A DNA stretch of 47,608 nucleotides from Tannerella sp. Lineage in GTDB: Bacteria > Bacteroidota > Bacteroidia > Bacteroidales > Tannerellaceae. Location: contig JAIROL010000094.1 of assembly GCA_031257565.1 (NCBI GenBank), positions 1 to 47,608 of the forward strand, in the 5' to 3' direction. The notes beneath the pieces are model-generated. The model worked only from the letters and a program-made list of their open reading frames with translations. It made no database searches and was not told the origin of the DNA. Below are positions 40,993-47,608 of this stretch, piece after piece; position 1 is the first letter of the stretch; every line of letters begins with the position of its first letter. A program made the translations under genes and the position numbers.

Positions 40993-41657
40993 TCCTGTTA
41001 TCGAATATACAGAAAAGCTATCAGGATGGCGATAATCGTCGGAATCATGTTCTTCGGGGCATTGACCTGTTGGTAAGTAGAGGAGAATTTCTTGCTATCA
41101 AGGGTCCCTCCGGTTCGGGGAAGACAACCTTGCTATCCATCCTTGGAACGCTACTCTTACCGGACTCAGGCAATTACCTTCTCGACGGAACGGAAATGAC
41201 AATTCCGAATGTCGACCACTCCCTTGTTCGTAACAAGCGTATCGGTTTTGTTTTTCAGGATCATCGCCTGATGCCGCAATATACGGCTATGGAAAATATC
41301 CTGTTGCCTACGCTGGCCTATAAATCCCGGACCAGTCCGGAAGAAATCGAATATGCCCGTCATCTGTTGGAATTCGCCCATATCTCCGGTGTAGCCAACC
41401 GGTATCCGCACACCCTGTCCGGTGGAGAAGCAAGCCGTGTGGCCGTGTGCCGGGCGCTGATTATGAAACCGTCGTTAGCGCTGGCTGATGAACCTACCGG
41501 ACAATTGGATTCCAAAAATGCAAGAGATATCGCCTTACTTCTTTCCGAAATTAATAAGGATATACAGACGACCATCGTAATGGTTACCCATTCGGATGAA
41601 ACATCCTCTGTCGCTCATCGTATACTTACCCTTAAAAACGGAGTATTGAATAAATAG
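40989..41657 (+). CDS. ABC transporter ATPase, LolD/YbbA/MacB type
   Basis: 222 residues with all nucleotide-binding motifs: Walker A GPSGSGKTT (near 39), Q loop FVFQDHRLMPQYTA, signature LSGGEASRVAVCRAL and Walker B LALADEPTGQLD, with the switch His in VTHSDE. The short, single-domain form and the RGEFLAIKGPSGSGKTTLL segment are typical of the MacB/LolD/YbbA group, which works with FtsX-type permeases as mechanotransmission ABC systems. The gene starts within the stop of the lipoprotein gene. Its permease follows after 64 bases of low-complexity DNA. Confidence 0.9.
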   Translation: MILLSNIQKSYQDGDNRRNHVLRGIDLLVSRGEFLAIKGPSGSGKTTLLSILGTLLLPDSGNYLLDGTEMTIPNVDHSLVRNKRIGFVFQDHRLMPQYTAMENILLPTLAYKSRTSPEEIEYARHLLEFAHISGVANRYPHTLSGGEASRVAVCRALIMKPSLALADEPTGQLDSKNARDIALLLSEINKDIQTTIVMVTHSDETSSVAHRILTLKNGVLNK

Positions 41658-41671
41658 ATACAGCTCTCTCT

Positions 41672-41731
41672 CGGATTTTGAATCTTGAACCAAAGGAATG
41701 TGGAATTTTAAATCTTGAATTTTGAATCTTA
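41672..41731 (+). repeat. TTGAA low-complexity tract before the permease gene
   Basis: GGATTTTGAATCTTGAACC...TTAAATCTTGAATTTTGAATCTTAAC. Its last unit contains the TTG used as the permease start; the string TTGAATTTTGAA occurs in the same position before the radical SAM gene. Confidence 0.7.
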
Positions 41732-44700
41732 ACAACCTGATAAATAAGAATATCGCTTTTTATACCCGTTATTACAGACTGGTAGCTGTCGCAGCGCTTA
41801 TTACCATAGCCGTGATTGTCGGAGGCCTTGTAGTCGGCGATTCGGTACGTACAACGCTGGTTAAGCGGGTAACGGAACGATTGGGAGATACGGAAACGAT
41901 TATATTCTCCCGTAACTCATTTATGGCCGATGAACTGCCGGAAACGCCCCTGCTTAAAAACAAGGCAAGAGGTATCCTGTTGACCAACGGTTTTATTTCG
42001 CAAAACGGGAAACTGATCCCCGTGTTTGTCTGGGGCGTTAATGACAGATATGTTTCCAGGGGCGCTGCCCGGATCAATCCGGCCTTACATAAGGAGTTGG
42101 GGCAAAACGAACCGGATGCGATTGCGCTTCGCCTGCCGGCGTCGGGATTAGTTCCGTCAGGTTCTCTTTTCGTGACCGAAAACTATACTACCGGTATGCG
42201 CCTCGCTCTTGAGGGAGTGATTGATGTAGAAGAAGGCGGCAATATCAGTATAAAAAACGAACAGATTCTTCCTTTGAATATTTTTGTCAACCGGGAAGAA
42301 TTGGCCGAAGTCCTCGAAACGGAAGGAAAGATTAATCTTATATTGGCGAATAACAAAGTCTCTGCCGATGATCTGGAACGAGTATGGACGCCTTCGTCAT
42401 CCGGTTTGTCTGTCAATCGGAAAGAAGATTTTACGGAGATTGTTTCCGACCGTGTTTTTTTGCAGGACAAAATAGTGGAAACGATCTGTCGTAATAACCG
42501 GAATCCCAACCGTCTGTTTTCCTACCTTGCCAATTCCATTGAGCGGGATGAAATCGCTATACCTTACTCTTTTGTCACCGCCTTAGACCGCTATAAAGGT
42601 CAACCCCTGCGGAAAGATGAGATTATCCTGTCCGACTATTCTGCCGAACGTTTACATGCCGGACCGGGCGATTATATTAAGATATCCTGTTTTACTTCGC
42701 ATGATCTGAAAACGTTGAAGACGGATACCCTGTGCTTGCGGGTGAAAGCGATTGCTCTCCTAAGCGAACTATATGAAGATAAGACGTTAAGCGCCGATTT
42801 TCCCGGTCTTTCCAATGTAGAGCGATGCACCGACTGGGATAGCGATCTCCCGATCGATATGAATCTGATCGCCGGTGAAGATGAAAAATACTGGGAACTC
42901 TACCGAAGTACCCCCAAAGCCATTATAGCCTACGATGCGATAGTCGACGACTGGGGAAATGCCTATGGAAATGCAACAGCTATCCGTATAGACAATACCG
43001 ATCCGGATTTGTCCGGGCTTCGTGCCGATATGTTTGGTATTCAGGTAATCCATTCCCGTGACGCCGGTCTGTATGCCGCTAAGAACGGCGTCGATTTTTC
43101 CGGCCTTTTCCTCGCGCTGGAGTTCTTTATCGTTATATCCGCCATGTTGTTAATGCTTATCCCGCTCTCTGAAATGCTTTACCGGCGACGTCGCGAAATA
43201 GCGCTTTTAAAAGCGTTGGGATATACTAAAAAACGGATTACCCGGATGCTCTGGCAGGAAACCGCTCCTGTTGTTTTAATATCTTCGGTTGCCGGAGTAA
43301 TTGCCGGACTTATTTATACAACTCTTGTTATGTGGTTGTTAGGGAATGTCTGGAAAGGCGCTACGCATACCGATGGATTTTCGGTCTATCCCGCAGCAAT
43401 CACAATTATATTGGGTTTTCTTATCGGTATTGGCCTGTCTCTGCTGCTGCTTCGCCGTGTGATTGTACGAAACCTGAAAGACAAGAAACAAAATGCCGGG
43501 GGGAAAATGCAATCCTTAAAAAGGAAAAAGACAGCCGTTATCTTCTCCATTTTGTTGGCTGTCGGGATTACAGGCGTCAATTTTATCATTTTACATTCGG
43601 TCGCCCTCTTCGTCGTGGCCGGAGCGATACTAACAGGAACGGCAACAATATGGGGAGATTACCTGATATGCCGGAAAGGTTCGGCCTCGTTCGAAAAGTT
43701 TACTATAGACAAATTAATATGGAGTACGCTCTATGCCGGTAAAAAGCAGGCTATTCTTTCATTTCTGACTCTGGCAACAGGCGTTTTCATTGTATTTTCG
43801 GTCGGACTGAACCGAAAAGGTTTTGCTGATAGTTCCCAGTTGCGAACCGGGACAGGAGGGTATACCCTTTGGTGTGAAAGCTCGGCGCCTGTATATCATA
43901 ATATGGCAACGCAGGCCGGAAAGAAAAAGCTGTCTCTTACGGATCTGCCGGACAATACGAACATATTGCAGTGTTTTCGTTACAGCGCCGACGACGCCAG
44001 TTGCCTGAATTTGAATAAAGTGACGACCCCTACCGTTCTGGGGGTGAATATGAATGAGCTGTCGGCCAGCGATTTCCAGATAGAGCAAAATATTTATTCC
44101 CTTGATAGAGAGGGCGTTTTCAGGCAGATGCAGACGCCTGTCGGCAATGTATACCCTGCTTTGGTAGATGCTACCGTGCTTACCTGGAGCCTAAAGATGA
44201 ATCCGGGAGATACGCTTTGGTATGAAAGCGACCGCGGACAAAGCGTCGCTCTTCAAATAGTCGGCACGCTCTCTAATTCAATCTTTCAGGGAAATATACT
44301 GATCGACCGAACGCTCTTTTCCGAAATATGGGAAGAAACTACCGGAAGCGAGGTGTTCCTCCTGAAAACAAGTGAAACGAAAACAACAGAAGTCGGAACG
44401 CTGCTTTCGCAGGCATTAAATGAATATGGCGTAAGAGTGACTACGACGAACGACAGGTTGAAACAATTCAATACGGCGACAGATACCTACCTCACAATAT
44501 TTCTGACGTTGGGAGGTTTGGGACTGTTACTCGGCCTCATGAGTTTTATCATTGTGATCCGTAAAAATCTGTCCGCCCGCCGCAGGGAAATCGATATGTA
44601 CGGTACGCTGGGCTTTACCGGCAAAAAAATCGAGCAGACCATTTACCATGAAAATTTGATTGTTCCGTTATATGCAATAGCGACAGGCGTAATCAGTTCG

Positions 44701-44862
44701 CTGCTCGGCGTCGGCATAAACTTTATGAATACCGGAATAGGAGTATGGCTCCTCGCCTTGCTTTTCACCGTTTTCTTTGTCATATCCGTGATAATTTATG
44801 TCGGAAAATCAGTGAAAAAAGAAGTTCAGGGTTCACGCCTGAATTCGGAACCTGAAGCTTAG
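41722..44862 (+). CDS. Large FtsX/YbbP-type ABC permease
   Basis: 1046 residues from a TTG start at 41722; an in-frame TGA lies two codons upstream and the first ATG is beyond the first membrane helix, so TTG is the only sensible start. Helix 1 is at about 16-36 (LVAVAALITIAVIVGGLVV), followed by a long periplasmic MacB-like domain to about 465. Then come FtsX-type helices around 470-490, 515-545, 555-575, 610-660 and 685-700, a second periplasmic region, and a final FtsX triplet at about 920-1030 (SFIIVIRKNLSARRREIDMYGTLGFTGKKI). RRRREIALLKALGYTKKRI is the matching first FtsX cytoplasmic segment. The duplicated arrangement fits the YbbP/macrolide-export group. Cargo unknown. Confidence 0.85.
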   Translation: MNLNNLINKNIAFYTRYYRLVAVAALITIAVIVGGLVVGDSVRTTLVKRVTERLGDTETIIFSRNSFMADELPETPLLKNKARGILLTNGFISQNGKLIPVFVWGVNDRYVSRGAARINPALHKELGQNEPDAIALRLPASGLVPSGSLFVTENYTTGMRLALEGVIDVEEGGNISIKNEQILPLNIFVNREELAEVLETEGKINLILANNKVSADDLERVWTPSSSGLSVNRKEDFTEIVSDRVFLQDKIVETICRNNRNPNRLFSYLANSIERDEIAIPYSFVTALDRYKGQPLRKDEIILSDYSAERLHAGPGDYIKISCFTSHDLKTLKTDTLCLRVKAIALLSELYEDKTLSADFPGLSNVERCTDWDSDLPIDMNLIAGEDEKYWELYRSTPKAIIAYDAIVDDWGNAYGNATAIRIDNTDPDLSGLRADMFGIQVIHSRDAGLYAAKNGVDFSGLFLALEFFIVISAMLLMLIPLSEMLYRRRREIALLKALGYTKKRITRMLWQETAPVVLISSVAGVIAGLIYTTLVMWLLGNVWKGATHTDGFSVYPAAITIILGFLIGIGLSLLLLRRVIVRNLKDKKQNAGGKMQSLKRKKTAVIFSILLAVGITGVNFIILHSVALFVVAGAILTGTATIWGDYLICRKGSASFEKFTIDKLIWSTLYAGKKQAILSFLTLATGVFIVFSVGLNRKGFADSSQLRTGTGGYTLWCESSAPVYHNMATQAGKKKLSLTDLPDNTNILQCFRYSADDASCLNLNKVTTPTVLGVNMNELSASDFQIEQNIYSLDREGVFRQMQTPVGNVYPALVDATVLTWSLKMNPGDTLWYESDRGQSVALQIVGTLSNSIFQGNILIDRTLFSEIWEETTGSEVFLLKTSETKTTEVGTLLSQALNEYGVRVTTTNDRLKQFNTATDTYLTIFLTLGGLGLLLGLMSFIIVIRKNLSARRREIDMYGTLGFTGKKIEQTIYHENLIVPLYAIATGVISSLLGVGINFMNTGIGVWLLALLFTVFFVISVIIYVGKSVKKEVQGSRLNSEPEA

Positions 44863-44936
44863 AACCTGAAACCTGGAATATTAAACCTGAAACCTGGAAT
44901 ATTAAATCTGAAACTCGAAACTTTGAACTTGAAGCA
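44851..44936 (+). repeat. Tandem GAACCTGAAACCTGGAATATTAAA tract before the glycosyltransferase gene
   Basis: Two near-identical 22-base units, AACCTGAAACCTGGAATATT, followed by TTAAATCTGAAACTCGAAACTTTGAACTTGAAGC up to the start codon. It begins within the last codons of the permease gene. Confidence 0.75.
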
Positions 44937-46196
44937 ATGAAAATACTCTTTATCATACCTGGCTCCGGGGATTCTTTCTACTGTGGAAACTGTTTCCGGG
45001 ATAACCTGCAGGCGTCAGCTTTACGAAAGGCCGGGCATGATGTGGCGATCATGCCGTTATACCTGCCTTTAAGAAACAAATCATTTCAGGCGGATGCGCC
45101 GCTTTTTTTTCCGGCAACGACTTATTATACGGCCCAGAAGTTTTTTGGAAAAAGAAAAATGCCGAAATGGCTGGAACGCATCACCGGATCGGACAGGGCG
45201 CTGGATATTGCCTCATCCATGTCGGGGACTACCTCCGCCGAAGGTATGGAAGCAATGACCTTGTCTATGATTACGGGCGACGACCCGGCTTTTGCAGACC
45301 ACGTCGACCAACTGATAAACTGGATAAAGAATCGGGAAGCCTTCGACATTATTCATCTTTCCAGTACATTGCTGATCGGCATAGCCAAAGTACTGCGGCA
45401 ACATATGACGATTCCGGTCGTTTGCTCCGTACAGGACGAAGAAGTCTGGATCGACAGCCTGAACGTTACTCATGCCGGTATTGCCTGGCAAGGTATTTCC
45501 GAAAACATCCGCTATATCGACCGGTTTATTACTACAAGCGAATTTTATAAGAAGATTGTTCGCGAAAGAATTCCCGGAATCAGTAACATAGAAGTTATTT
45601 ACCCCGGCGTAGACCGTGAGAAATATGCGACTACTACTTTGCCAAAGGCTCCGACAATCGGTTTTTTCTACCGTATGAACCGTGAGAACGGACTGCATAT
45701 ACTGGCTGAAGCTTTTGTCAAGCTCAAAAAACGGAACGCCATTCCGAACCTCAGATTAAAGATCGGAGGCGGATATACCGGAAAGGATAAACGTTTTCTG
45801 AGAAAAGTAAAAAAGATACTCGCGCCTTATAAAGGAGATATAGAAATAGATGATAGCTATAGTCTTGAAGATCATGTCCGCTTTTATCATTCAATCACGG
45901 TTATTACCGTTCCCCTCACTTTTGACGAGGGCGTCGGACTCTATCTGTGCGAAGCCTTTGCCGCCGGACGCCCGGCAGTTGAACCTGCCTCCGGATCATT
46001 TCCGGAAATTGTGGGCGAAGCCGGTATTTTATATCAACCCAACAACAGCGACACGTTAGCCGATGCATTGGAAAAAGTTCTTACGAGTAAAGAAAATTAT
46101 AACAGCCTGGTCGAAGAAGTAAATAAACTATCTCTTACGCGATACAATCAAAACATACTCGCTGAAAAACTGGAATCGATTTATAAACAATTATGA
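44937..46196 (+). CDS. GT4-type glycosyltransferase
   Basis: 419 residues with the GT-B layout. The N-terminal Rossmann domain starts MKILFIIPGSGDSFYCGN and the C-terminal domain holds the nucleotide-sugar site: VTVPLTFDEGVGLYLCEAFAAGRPAVEPASGSFPEIVG (about 320-362), where GVGLYLCEAFA contains the E-x7-E-type motif of GT4 enzymes. It is soluble or membrane-peripheral. As the last gene of the operon it could glycosylate the cyclised lipid, as glycosyltransferases do for hopanoid head groups, or act on a protein partner; this is inference. Confidence 0.85.
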   Translation: MKILFIIPGSGDSFYCGNCFRDNLQASALRKAGHDVAIMPLYLPLRNKSFQADAPLFFPATTYYTAQKFFGKRKMPKWLERITGSDRALDIASSMSGTTSAEGMEAMTLSMITGDDPAFADHVDQLINWIKNREAFDIIHLSSTLLIGIAKVLRQHMTIPVVCSVQDEEVWIDSLNVTHAGIAWQGISENIRYIDRFITTSEFYKKIVRERIPGISNIEVIYPGVDREKYATTTLPKAPTIGFFYRMNRENGLHILAEAFVKLKKRNAIPNLRLKIGGGYTGKDKRFLRKVKKILAPYKGDIEIDDSYSLEDHVRFYHSITVITVPLTFDEGVGLYLCEAFAAGRPAVEPASGSFPEIVGEAGILYQPNNSDTLADALEKVLTSKENYNSLVEEVNKLSLTRYNQNILAEKLESIYKQL

Positions 46197-46295
46197 CAAA
46201 ATAAAATAGTTTGAAGTTTCACCAATCCGCCAGCCTGACTGATTCGTTTTCATCCTCCTTTTTTTCGTTTTCACTCGGAGGCGGATGTTATAATA

Positions 46296-46333
46296 AGGCG
46301 CTTTTAATAAATTTGCTCTATTAAAAAAAGCCT
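46296..46333 (+). terminator. Possible terminator at the end of the twenty-gene operon
   Basis: AGGC-gc-TTTTAATA (46296-46309) pairs with TATTAAAA-aaa-GCCT (46319-46333) around a 9-base loop. The stem is AT-rich and has no downstream T run, so it is a weak candidate. An imperfect GC-richer stem (CATCCTCC/GGAGG-cg-GATG, roughly 46250-46287) lies just upstream. Confidence 0.3.
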
Positions 46334-46375
46334 GTACATACCCGTTATCAGATATATCATGAAACGAACATGCAA

Positions 46376-46454
46376 AACGGCTTGCGCCAAAGAGTTATGA
46401 ACATGCTGTGAGTTCTATGTTACCGAAATGTTAAAAATTAAATAATGTACACAT
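46376..46454 (+). repeat. 79-bp conserved upstream element, copy 2
   Basis: Matches 11827-11905 at 73 of 79 positions. Here it lies 134 bases upstream of the BioB-like gene, not directly at a start codon, and is preceded by the shared CATGAAACGAACATG (46358-46372). Confidence 0.75.
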
Positions 46455-46493
46455 AAAAGAATTTCTTGGAGAAGATAGTGAAAATAATTGACG

Positions 46494-46524
46494 CAGTATA
46501 GTTTTGATTGCCAAAACTATACTG
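46494..46524. promoter_or_regulatory. Perfect palindrome overlapping a -7 box, likely operator of the biotin genes
   Basis: CAGTATAGTTTTG (46494-46506), 5-base spacer ATTGC, CAAAACTATACTG (46512-46524). The left arm contains TAGTTTTG (46499-46506), which fits the TAnnTTTG promoter box. A repressor bound here would therefore block transcription. No -33 TTTG is present at the normal distance, which would fit a regulated promoter. A biotin repressor is the natural candidate from the genes downstream; this is inference. Confidence 0.5.
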
Positions 46525-46587
46525 TTATATTAAAAATTTATTTGCGGATTTAAGGGTAAAGTTAATTATATTTAAATAAAAATTTAT

Positions 46588-47568
46588 ATGGAAGATTTAT
46601 TTCGGAAAATCGAAGCAAATGTCGGACTCGGCAAAGACGAGGTTGTCAGATTGCTGTCGGTTGATACTGACAGCCGTGAATATTACCGGTTGCTGTATCT
46701 TGCGCGAAAACAGAGTGTGAGAGCTTTCGGAAAGACAGGTTACGTCTTTGCCCAAATCGGCATCAACGCCGAGCCATGCTCTATCAACTGCAAATTCTGT
46801 TCGATGGCGGCGGGGCATTACGCGCTGCCGGAAAAATGGAAAAAGAGTATTGACGAAATCGCCGAAGGAGCGAAACAGTTAGTCGCAGACCGTGCCAACG
46901 ACATTTTCCTGATGACTACGGCCGACTATCCGGTAGCGGATTTTATTGCCGTGGGGAAAGCCGTTCGCGGATATATCCCTCCGGAAATCCGTTTTGTAGC
47001 CAATATCGGAGATTTCGACCTCCAGACCGCCTGCCTGTTGAAAGACGCCGGTTTTACGGGCGCATACCACATCGTGCGGATGCGCGAAGGTATCGACACG
47101 GGCGCTCCCGTCGCGCAACGGGTGAAAACGCTGGATGCAATACGCGACGCCGGACTGGAACTATACTACTGTGTGGAACCCGTCGGACCGGAACATTCGT
47201 ATGATGAAATTGCCACCGAAATATTCCGGGCAAAAGATTACCGGGTGGAAGCGATGGCCGTCATGCGCCGCACACCCGTTGCCGGGACGCCGCTGTTTCA
47301 TTACGGCGCCATCACGACGCCCGAATTGTGCAAAATCGCCGCCGTCGCTCACTTAGTCGTAAACCCGACACGCTCGATGAATGTGCACGAAGTGACCGAA
47401 ATGTCCATCCTTGCCGGAGTCAACCAGCTATATGCCGAAGCCGGCGCCAATCCGCGCGATACGGACGACAATACCGAAAACAATCGGGGATACACCGTGC
47501 AAACAACCCGAAAACTGCTGGAAAACTCCGGATATATTATTGATACACTAAAAAAACAAATCACATGA
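46588..47568 (+). CDS. bioB: BioB-like radical SAM enzyme (probable biotin synthase)
   Basis: 326 residues. The radical SAM motif CSINCKFC (Cys64, Cys68, Cys71) follows YVFAQIGINAEP, and the C-terminal part has the BioB/HydE-type end NVHEVTEMSILAGVNQLYAEAGANPRD. Standard BioB has C-P-E-D-C-x-Y-C and additional conserved Cys and Arg residues for its [2Fe-2S] sulfur donor; I do not see these clearly, although Cys near 189 (YYCVEPVGPEHSYDE) could be a ligand. The gene overlaps the start of a probable bioC by ATGA. This context points to biotin synthase, perhaps of the divergent type reported from obligate anaerobes. HydE or a similar radical SAM enzyme is the main alternative. Confidence 0.7.
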   Translation: MEDLFRKIEANVGLGKDEVVRLLSVDTDSREYYRLLYLARKQSVRAFGKTGYVFAQIGINAEPCSINCKFCSMAAGHYALPEKWKKSIDEIAEGAKQLVADRANDIFLMTTADYPVADFIAVGKAVRGYIPPEIRFVANIGDFDLQTACLLKDAGFTGAYHIVRMREGIDTGAPVAQRVKTLDAIRDAGLELYYCVEPVGPEHSYDEIATEIFRAKDYRVEAMAVMRRTPVAGTPLFHYGAITTPELCKIAAVAHLVVNPTRSMNVHEVTEMSILAGVNQLYAEAGANPRDTDDNTENNRGYTVQTTRKLLENSGYIIDTLKKQIT

Positions 47569-47608
47569 ACAGAGAATTTGTACTGGAACAATTTTCAAAA
47601 GGTTTTGA
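47565..47608 (+). CDS. bioC: 5' end of a probable malonyl-ACP O-methyltransferase (BioC), truncated by the window edge
   Basis: Only 14 full codons are visible (MNREFVLEQFSKGF). BioC proteins begin with a similar helix of the type K-x3-x-x-F-S-K/R-A. The ATG overlaps the stop of the BioB-like gene as ATGA, as expected for coupled biotin genes. The identification rests on these few residues and the neighbour. Confidence 0.45.
   Translation, partial: MNREFVLEQFSKGF

Noticed and set aside
46588..47568. HydE (hydrogenase maturation) as the name for the BioB-like gene
   Set aside because: No hydG, hydF or hydrogenase gene is next to it and the following gene looks like bioC, so biotin synthase is favoured; HydE remains a lesser possibility.

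Overview
The window looks like the chromosome of an anaerobic member of the Bacteroidota, probably order Bacteroidales. Upstream regions carry promoters of the Bacteroidota type (TTTG, 19-20 bases, TAnnTTTG). The gene content also fits: a GH92 mannosidase lipoprotein, a TonB-dependent receptor, a fragment resembling a hybrid two-component regulator, a DUF5618 protein and an Rpn-family nuclease tail.

Layout. 1-4854: tail of an Rpn nuclease/transposase-like gene, an AraC-type DNA-binding fragment, and a secreted or anchored protein joining a neutral-ceramidase-like domain to a GH2 exo-glucosaminidase-like domain. 5097-7457: an AT-rich restriction-modification pair (TdeIII-like nuclease plus amino-methyltransferase). 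7758-16144: DUF5618 protein, TonB-dependent receptor, histidine kinase, outer-membrane phospholipase A, tRNA-Pro(CGG), TcdA and GH92 mannosidase. 16396-17618: rplU-rpmA operon, in which bL27 carries a tail of about 190 residues, most of it tandem repeats. 17632-18360: a possible MITE and a stretch with no recognisable intact gene.

18362-46196: the most unusual part, twenty genes on one strand that look like a single transcription unit. It starts with an HdrA-like Fe-S protein, a radical SAM enzyme, a DUF116-polyprenyl synthase fusion, a prenyltransferase-fold protein and a squalene-hopene-cyclase-like protein with a DxDD motif. It continues with six PQQ-like beta-propeller proteins, a Cys-rich NHL-like propeller, a Tat-exported polyferredoxin, a NosR/NapH-like membrane Fe-S protein, a NuoE-NuoF fusion of the electron-bifurcating type, a metallo-beta-lactamase-fold protein and a HydA/NuoG-like Fe-S protein without a catalytic domain. 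It ends with a LolD/YbbA-type ABC ATPase, a large FtsX-type permease and a GT4 glycosyltransferase. My working inference is a system that makes a cyclised polyprenoid and couples cytoplasmic NAD(P)H/ferredoxin chemistry to a periplasmic redox or sensing apparatus. I know of no described pathway with this gene set.

The operon is also marked by a family of GATTC/TTGAA-rich low-complexity DNA. It fills several spacers, has expanded inside both cyclase-like genes, and appears to supply TTG start codons for two or more genes. I noticed no comparable tract elsewhere in the window.

46197-47608: a second copy of a 79-bp element also found just before pldA, a perfect palindrome overlapping a promoter-like box, a BioB-like radical SAM gene, and the first codons of a probable bioC.
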